The notes under the pieces are model-generated. The model did not search any database and had not been told where the DNA came from. It saw only the letters and a list, made by a program, of their open reading frames with translations. Of a stretch of DNA of 64,000 nucleotides, positions 59,713-64,000 are shown in pieces; the stretch's first letter is position 1; each line of letters opens with the position of its first letter. The translations under genes were made by a program, and so were the position numbers. The DNA comes from Oscillospiraceae bacterium (GTDB lineage: Bacteria; Bacillota; Clostridia; Oscillospirales; Ruminococcaceae), in NCBI GenBank assembly GCA_017466865.1, contig JAFTTI010000017.1:1-64000 (forward strand), read 5' to 3'.

Positions 59713-60186
59713 ATGCTTAAAATAATGTTCGTCTGCCACGGCAATATATGCCGTTCGCCTATGGCGGAAGCGATTTTTTCGGATATGATAAAGAAGGAAG
59801 GGCTTGAAGATAAAATCTCTGTAAATTCCTCTGCGACAAGCAGTGAAGAAATTTACAGAGGTATAGGAAACCCCATCTATCCACCCGCACTCGCTGAACT
59901 CAAAAAACATAAAATCCCTACATACGACCATCATGCAACAAAACTTATGAAATCAGATTATGATGATTATGATTTCTTTTTAGGGATGGATTCTGCCAAT
60001 ATCCGCAATATGAATTTTATCTTCGGCGGAGATGAAGATGAAAAAATCCATAAACTTTTATCTTTCACAGACCTTAAAAAAGAAGATGTTTCAGACCCTT
60101 GGTACAGCGGGGATTTTACAACCGCATATAACGACATCTATGAGGGGTGCAAGTGCTTTTTAGAATATATCAAAGAAAAAATATAA
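59713..60186 (+). CDS. Low molecular weight protein tyrosine phosphatase
   Basis: A 157-residue LMW-PTP. The P-loop CHGNICRS has Cys8 and Arg14 directly after the first strand, and the general acid lies in DPWYSGD near the end. It could dephosphorylate bacterial tyrosine kinases or arginine-phosphorylated proteins. No kinase gene is in the window. The start is four bases after the flavoprotein stop. Confidence 0.93.
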   Translation: MLKIMFVCHGNICRSPMAEAIFSDMIKKEGLEDKISVNSSATSSEEIYRGIGNPIYPPALAELKKHKIPTYDHHATKLMKSDYDDYDFFLGMDSANIRNMNFIFGGDEDEKIHKLLSFTDLKKEDVSDPWYSGDFTTAYNDIYEGCKCFLEYIKEKI

Positions 60187-60221
60187 CAAAATAAATTCTG
60201 TATATTTGTTTAGTTTGGTTG

Positions 60222-60250
60222 TTGAAATTTTTTCTTGTATGTGGTATATT
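60222..60250 (+). promoter_or_regulatory. Promoter of the small secreted protein gene
   Basis: TTGAAA (60222-60227), a 17-base spacer and TATATT (60245-60250). Confidence 0.6.
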
Positions 60251-60284
60251 ATGTAAAATATTTATCTGATACGGAGGAATTTTT

Positions 60285-60623
60285 ATGAAAAAGATACTTG
60301 CTATAATGCTTTCTCTGACAGCAGCAGTTTCTCTTGCGATGATTTCTGTTTCGGCAGAAGCGCTTGAAGTTGTTGAAGGCGCTTTACCACCTATCGACCC
60401 TTCACAGACTTATGAAGAAATCATCATCCCCGAAGAAACAACCTCCGTTGTTACAACAACTGTTCAGACAGCAAAACCCGCAGTTACAACAGCGGCAACA
60501 AAAAAACCCGCAACAAAGCCTGTTTCAAAACCAACTCTTACTCAGAAAGAGGTAAAGCAGATTGCAGAAACATCATTTGTTCCTACATCAATAGCGCTCA
60601 ACATTCTCAATCTTATAAAGTAA
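60285..60623 (+). CDS. Small secreted Thr/Pro-rich protein
   Basis: A 112-residue protein with a clear signal peptide (MKKILAIMLSLTAAVSLAMISVSAEA, cleavage after about residue 24). A Thr-rich linker (TTSVVTTTVQTAKPAVTTAA, then KKPATKPVSKPT) and a short helical C-terminus follow. No family is recognised. Such linkers are common in surface proteins of ruminococci. ACGGAGG upstream, terminator after. Confidence 0.75.
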   Translation: MKKILAIMLSLTAAVSLAMISVSAEALEVVEGALPPIDPSQTYEEIIIPEETTSVVTTTVQTAKPAVTTAATKKPATKPVSKPTLTQKEVKQIAETSFVPTSIALNILNLIK

Positions 60624-60630
60624 AAAAATT

Positions 60631-60664
60631 CCCCGACCTGATTTTCAAGGTCGGGGATGTTTTT
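60631..60664. terminator. Bidirectional terminator
   Basis: CCCCGACCT/AGGTCGGGG stem, loop GATTTTCA, flanked by AAAAAAATT and TTTTTT; shared by the converging genes. Confidence 0.85.
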
Positions 60665-60861
60665 TATTCATTCGTTATTTCACAGTTCTTTATAGCGAAA
60701 TCAAGCATCATATTTATAAGCTCGTTTCTCGAACGGTTTGTCTTTTCAGAAATAGCATCAAGTTCAGAAACGGTTGAGTCTTTGACACGGATAGAAAAAA
60801 CTTTATAACCGTCTTCGCCTTTTATGTTGTTTCGTTTGGAAATAGTTAGTTTTTCTGCCAT
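60664..60861 (-). CDS. Ribbon-helix-helix DNA-binding protein
   Basis: A 65-residue Arc/CopG-like regulator. The beta strand (YKVFSIRVKDSTV) precedes two helices (SELDAISEKTNRSRNELINM and MLDFAIKNCEI). GGAGGCGG lies just before the ATG at 60861. It is divergent from the surface protein gene, with 292 bases between them, so it could control that gene or itself. No toxin partner is adjacent. Confidence 0.85.
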   Translation of the reverse strand: MAEKLTISKRNNIKGEDGYKVFSIRVKDSTVSELDAISEKTNRSRNELINMMLDFAIKNCEITNE

Positions 60862-60919
60862 AAAACCGCCTCCTATACATGATATATACAATTATTTTCT
60901 GTTTATATTTTAATTATAC

Positions 60920-61153
60920 TTGACAATTATGATATTTATATGTTATAGTGTATGTTACAAGGTATGTTATATACAAAAAATAGTGCAAATTGCACAAAAA
61001 AGATGATAAAGAATAGGGATAATCACAAAGTGGCTTTGCCAATTTATGCATTAAGTTTGTCATTTTTGCAAAACTGTTGAATTTGTGCATTTTTCTATGT
61101 AACATAAAAATTGCATTATCAGAGCAAAAAATTATGAAAAGGAGTTAAAGATT
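60920..61153 (+). promoter_or_regulatory. Promoter and long leader of the surface protein gene
   Basis: TTGACA (60920-60925), an 18-base spacer and TATAGT (60944-60949). The leader is nearly 200 bases and contains the perfect dyad GTGCAAATTGCAC at about 60,988-61,000, then other TTTGCA-rich segments. No known riboswitch was recognised. The dyad may be a binding site for the adjacent ribbon-helix-helix protein. Confidence 0.5.
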
Positions 61154-62827
61154 ATGCAAAAGAAAAAAATTTTTGCGATGTTACTTTCAGCAATGATAGT
61201 AATGTCAGCAACAGCCGTTTCTGTTTCGGCTGAATGTGATGGTGAAAATCATGAGTATGCAGACGCAACATGCACAGCAGCCCAGACATGTTCTTGCGGA
61301 GCAACACTAGGCGAACCTCTCGGTCATACAGAATTAGTAGTAAAAGAAGCAGCAGTAGCAGCTACTTGTACAGCAACTGGTAAAACTGCAGTTATGGGTT
61401 GCTCAAGATGTGACTATACTGAAGGCGGAGAAACAATCCCCGCAACAGGACACACAGAAGTACCTATTCAGGAAGCTGTAACTGCAACATGTACAACAGA
61501 TGGTAGCACAGCAGGTGTAAAGTGCTCAGTATGTGATGAAGTAATCACAGCAATAGAAACAATCCCCGCAACAGGCCACTCATTCGCTTACACAAAGAAC
61601 GCAGATGACAGCACACATGCAAAGAACTGCTCAAAGTGTGACAGTGAAGACAATGCAAACGAAGCTTGCACAGACAAGGGAGACGGCACATGTGTATGTG
61701 GAAGAACAATGGCTTCACAGGAAGAACCTGGCGAAGAAAAAACTGCAATTACAGAAGTAAATCTTCGTATGGGTGGTTTTGAAGTAGGTGGAACATTACC
61801 TACTGTTGGAGCTGAAGAAGCTAATGTAAATTATACAATTGATCAAAAATGGTTCAAAAACGGAAAAGAAGTTTCAGACCTTGCTACTATAGAAGCTGAT
61901 AAGTATACATGTCAGATTACACTTACAGCTAAAGAAGGTTACACATTCAAGGGACTTACAATAGCTACTTTCCCCGGATTTACAAAACAGCCCACACAGC
62001 CTCTTACAGTATCAGAAGATGGTTCAGAGGCAACAACATCTGTTACTATCGATAAGTCAGATAAGAAGGAAGAATCAGGCTCAGGCTCAACAGGCGGTTC
62101 ATCATCTTCATCAACAACAAATCCTTCAGTAAACGCTGACGCTGAAGCAGACAAGATCAAGGGTGCTGAAGCAGGTCAGAAGGTTGAAGTTAAGATTGAT
62201 GGCAACACAGTTCCCGCAGCTTATGTTCAGGCAGCACTTTCAAGCAAGGCAACAGTAGTTGTTGACTATGGCACATACGCTTGGGAAATTTCAGATGTAA
62301 AGCAGGTTAAGGCAGTTGACCTTTCAATCAATACAAGCGCAAGATACCTCGTTGAACAGGGCGCTCTCAAGGGCCTCAAGGGTGATAACTCAAATGTTAT
62401 CGACATCGCTCACGATGGCAACCTCGGATTCAAGGGAACACTCAAGTACAATGTAAGAAAAGCAAACGCTGGTAAGTTTGTAAATCTTTACTACTACAAC
62501 CCAAAGACAAAGAAGCTTGAACTTCAGGGAAGCACAAAGATCGGTGCTGACGGAAACGTATTCCTTCCTTTCACACATTGCTCAACTTATGTTCTCAACA
62601 TCACAGCAACACCTGCATCAAACGAACTCTTTGAAGATTTCTCAGCAGGCGAATCAGCTACAGTTGTTGAAGATACACTCCCTGCAGCAACAAACGCTCC
62701 CGCAGCAACAGAAGCTCCTGCAACAACAGATGCAGCAGCAAACCCCGAAACAGGAAACTCAGCAGCAGCACTTATGGCTATCCCTATGGCAATCGCTGCA
62801 GCAGCTATCATTTCAAAGAAGAGATAA
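61154..62827 (+). CDS. Sortase-anchored (NPETG) surface protein with Cys repeats
   Basis: A 557-residue cell-wall protein. After a signal peptide (about 1-26) come about four tandem modules of 40-50 residues (about 27-190). Each has paired Cys residues (CxxC as in GCSRCDY, KCSVCDE, NCSKCDS) and most end IPATGH. An Ig-like segment (about 196-300), a Ser/Gly linker (SGSGSTGGSSSSST) and a second beta domain (about 325-500) follow. An Ala/Thr/Pro stalk then leads to NPETG (530-534), a hydrophobic helix and KKR. Cys pairs may bind zinc or form disulfides. Strong codon bias implies abundance. Confidence 0.85.
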   Translation: MQKKKIFAMLLSAMIVMSATAVSVSAECDGENHEYADATCTAAQTCSCGATLGEPLGHTELVVKEAAVAATCTATGKTAVMGCSRCDYTEGGETIPATGHTEVPIQEAVTATCTTDGSTAGVKCSVCDEVITAIETIPATGHSFAYTKNADDSTHAKNCSKCDSEDNANEACTDKGDGTCVCGRTMASQEEPGEEKTAITEVNLRMGGFEVGGTLPTVGAEEANVNYTIDQKWFKNGKEVSDLATIEADKYTCQITLTAKEGYTFKGLTIATFPGFTKQPTQPLTVSEDGSEATTSVTIDKSDKKEESGSGSTGGSSSSSTTNPSVNADAEADKIKGAEAGQKVEVKIDGNTVPAAYVQAALSSKATVVVDYGTYAWEISDVKQVKAVDLSINTSARYLVEQGALKGLKGDNSNVIDIAHDGNLGFKGTLKYNVRKANAGKFVNLYYYNPKTKKLELQGSTKIGADGNVFLPFTHCSTYVLNITATPASNELFEDFSAGESATVVEDTLPAATNAPAATEAPATTDAAANPETGNSAAALMAIPMAIAAAAIISKKR

Positions 62828-62850
62828 AATGATAATTTTCCATAAATAAT

Positions 62851-62886
62851 AAATACCCGACTGCTTAAAAAAGTGGTCGGGTATTT
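62851..62886 (+). terminator. Terminator after the surface protein gene
   Basis: AAATACCCGAC/GTCGGGTATTT stem, 14-base loop, modest T content after the stem. Confidence 0.75.
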
Positions 62887-62889
62887 CTA

Positions 62890-62918
62890 TTTACAATTAT
62901 TCTGAAAAATGATATGAT
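62890..62918 (+). promoter_or_regulatory. Promoter of the last gene
   Basis: TTTACA (62890-62895), a 17-base spacer and TATGAT (62913-62918), directly after the previous terminator. Confidence 0.6.
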
Positions 62919-62958
62919 ATAGTTAAATGAAATCTGTCAAAAAAGAGGAGATGAAATT

Positions 62959-64000
62959 ATGCGCAGAGCGGTAAAACAAAGCCTTATGGAAATATTCTCG
63001 ACACTTTACGAAGCACATAATTACATAAAGAATTTTATCGAAAAGGGAAAGACCGATGATTTACAGTCGCTTTTCGGGGATTGTCAGCAGACAGCGATAC
63101 AACTCGGCTCTATAATAGAAGAATCCGAAGGCGAAGGATTTGTTACAGTTTCTCATCTTGAATCCTACTGCGAAGCCGTTTATGAAATCGCAACATCGGG
63201 CGAATTTGTTGCCTCAAAGATAAAGAAAACTCTTGACAGAAAACTTATGTCAGCAGAAAGCAGTGCTAAAAACGATATAAAGGTTAAGCTTGAAATTGTT
63301 TTTATGCCATATAAAGCGAGTATGTGGGACTCTTTAGAGAGTGTATGGAAAGCCGCTGATAAAGACGATATGTGCGATGCCTATGTTGTTCCCATTCCTT
63401 ATTATGATAAAAATTCCGATGGAACTTTAGGAAAATTTCATTATGAAGGAAAGGAATATCCCGACTATGTACCAGTAATCCATTATGAAACCTATGATTT
63501 ATCAAAGCGCAGACCTGATGTTATCTATATCCATAACCCTTATGATGAATACAATTTTGTAACAAGTGTTGACCCGAGATTTTATTCTTCTGAACTTAAA
63601 AAATATACAGATTGTCTTGTATATATTCCTTACTATGTTTCAGATAAAAATGTAAATGCTGTCAGAACACATTATGTCCTTTCGGCAGGCGTTATAAATT
63701 CAGATAAGACAATTGTGCAATCTCCGAAATTTGCTGATTTATTTAAAAAGACACTTCTTTCACAATTCGGTGATACACCTGAAAACAGAATGATTGTAAA
63801 CGATAAGATTCAGGGACTCGGTTCACCTAAATTCGATGCCGTAAACACTCATAAAAAAGAAGATTATGAGATTCCTTCTGAATGGAAAGAGATAATAGGG
63901 GATAAAAAAGTTGTTCTTTATAACACACATCTCAGCATGCTTATGAAAGAATATTATCAGAAATTCATTCCTAAACTTAAAGAGGTTATAGAGTATTTCA
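62959..64000 (+). CDS. CDP-glycerol glycerophosphotransferase-like protein (3' truncated)
   Basis: An open frame of 347 codons without a stop to the window end. The first 100 residues are helical (SLMEIFSTLYEAHNYIKNFI). From about 105 a conserved region typical of a clostridial family begins: KLEIVFMPYKASMWDSLESV, DAYVVPIPYYDKNSDGTLG, YPDYVPVIHYETYD and RRPDVIYIHNPYDEYNFVTS. Relatives are annotated as CDP-glycerol glycerophosphotransferase or glycosyltransferase-like, which suggests wall teichoic acid or capsule synthesis, but the catalytic part would lie beyond the window. Start after GAGGAG. Confidence 0.65.
   Translation, partial: MRRAVKQSLMEIFSTLYEAHNYIKNFIEKGKTDDLQSLFGDCQQTAIQLGSIIEESEGEGFVTVSHLESYCEAVYEIATSGEFVASKIKKTLDRKLMSAESSAKNDIKVKLEIVFMPYKASMWDSLESVWKAADKDDMCDAYVVPIPYYDKNSDGTLGKFHYEGKEYPDYVPVIHYETYDLSKRRPDVIYIHNPYDEYNFVTSVDPRFYSSELKKYTDCLVYIPYYVSDKNVNAVRTHYVLSAGVINSDKTIVQSPKFADLFKKTLLSQFGDTPENRMIVNDKIQGLGSPKFDAVNTHKKEDYEIPSEWKEIIGDKKVVLYNTHLSMLMKEYYQKFIPKLKEVIEYF

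Noticed and set aside
60950-61153. Riboswitch in the surface-protein leader
   Set aside because: Segments such as GGGATAATCACAAAG were compared from memory with c-di-GMP, SAM and cobalamin consensus cores and do not match; only simple dyads are seen.
1-64000. tRNA or rRNA genes
   Set aside because: Intergenic regions were read for cloverleaf features such as GGTTCGAATCC arms and for rRNA signatures; none was convincing apart from the L1-site mimics.

Overview
The window looks like chromosomal DNA from a spore-forming Gram-positive anaerobe of the class Clostridia, probably Oscillospiraceae/Ruminococcus-like. The grounds are the cotJ spore-coat operon, AGGAGG-type ribosome binding sites with TTGACA/TATAAT promoters, a family 9 glycoside hydrolase, an NPETG-type sortase signal, and a complete Gram-positive type IV pilus locus. 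This assignment is inferred from gene content only. No rRNA or tRNA gene was found.

Layout. 0-2.2 kb: the end of an integrated element carrying a large serine recombinase. Its edge lies inside cotJC, leaving only about the first 34 codons of that gene behind an intact cotJA-cotJB. 2.2-2.65 kb: an intergenic patch of repeats and hairpins. 2.65-16.4 kb: housekeeping genes, with recG, a MntP/YtaF-like membrane protein and a DUF5662-like protein. These are followed by a long minus-strand operon, rnj-gdpP-lipoprotein-rplI-dnaB-U32 peptidase-dut, and upstream of it a degenerate phosphohexomutase homologue. 16.5-19.8 kb: rpmG-secE-nusG-rplK-rplA with two probable L1-binding mRNA sites, then rsuA. 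19.9-33.9 kb: an orphan MsmK-type ABC ATPase, a PTS EIICBA, a hybrid histidine kinase with a DegV protein, an intracellular GH9 enzyme in an operon with a HEPN/degenerate nucleotidyltransferase pair, guaB, and a large GGDEF-EAL receptor.

34.1-47.0 kb is a type IV pilus locus: pilC, a pilM-pilN fusion, pilO, a 729-residue PilX-like protein, two minor pilins, pilD (opposite strand), pilB, pilT, a further pilin-like protein and the probable major pilin. The two transcription units that start it share TATGAACAA-containing promoter motifs. A second, near-consensus promoter with an adjacent TGAACAAA/TTTGTTCA dyad drives the terminal pilins. The c-di-GMP enzyme sits directly upstream of the locus.

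47.0-49.3 kb carries terminators, a three-unit tandem of a dispersed GC-rich repeat, a bactofilin and a membrane-anchored polysaccharide deacetylase. 49.4-56.1 kb is a compact, undamaged set of phage head and packaging genes on the minus strand (TerS, TerL, portal, capsid, protease, small connector, two tail-like proteins). There is no recognisable integrase, repressor, lysis, tube or tape-measure gene. 56.3-64 kb holds an NhaC antiporter, a GNAT-flavoprotein-phosphatase operon, small secreted and ribbon-helix-helix proteins, an NPETG-anchored surface protein, and a glycosyltransferase-like gene cut by the window end.

The observations most worth following are the recombinase element splitting cotJC (a candidate sporulation intervening element), the stripped-down phage module, the PilM-PilN fusion with shared pil regulatory motifs, the HEPN/dead-nucleotidyltransferase pair, the catalytically degenerate phosphomutase, and the dispersed intergenic repeat families.
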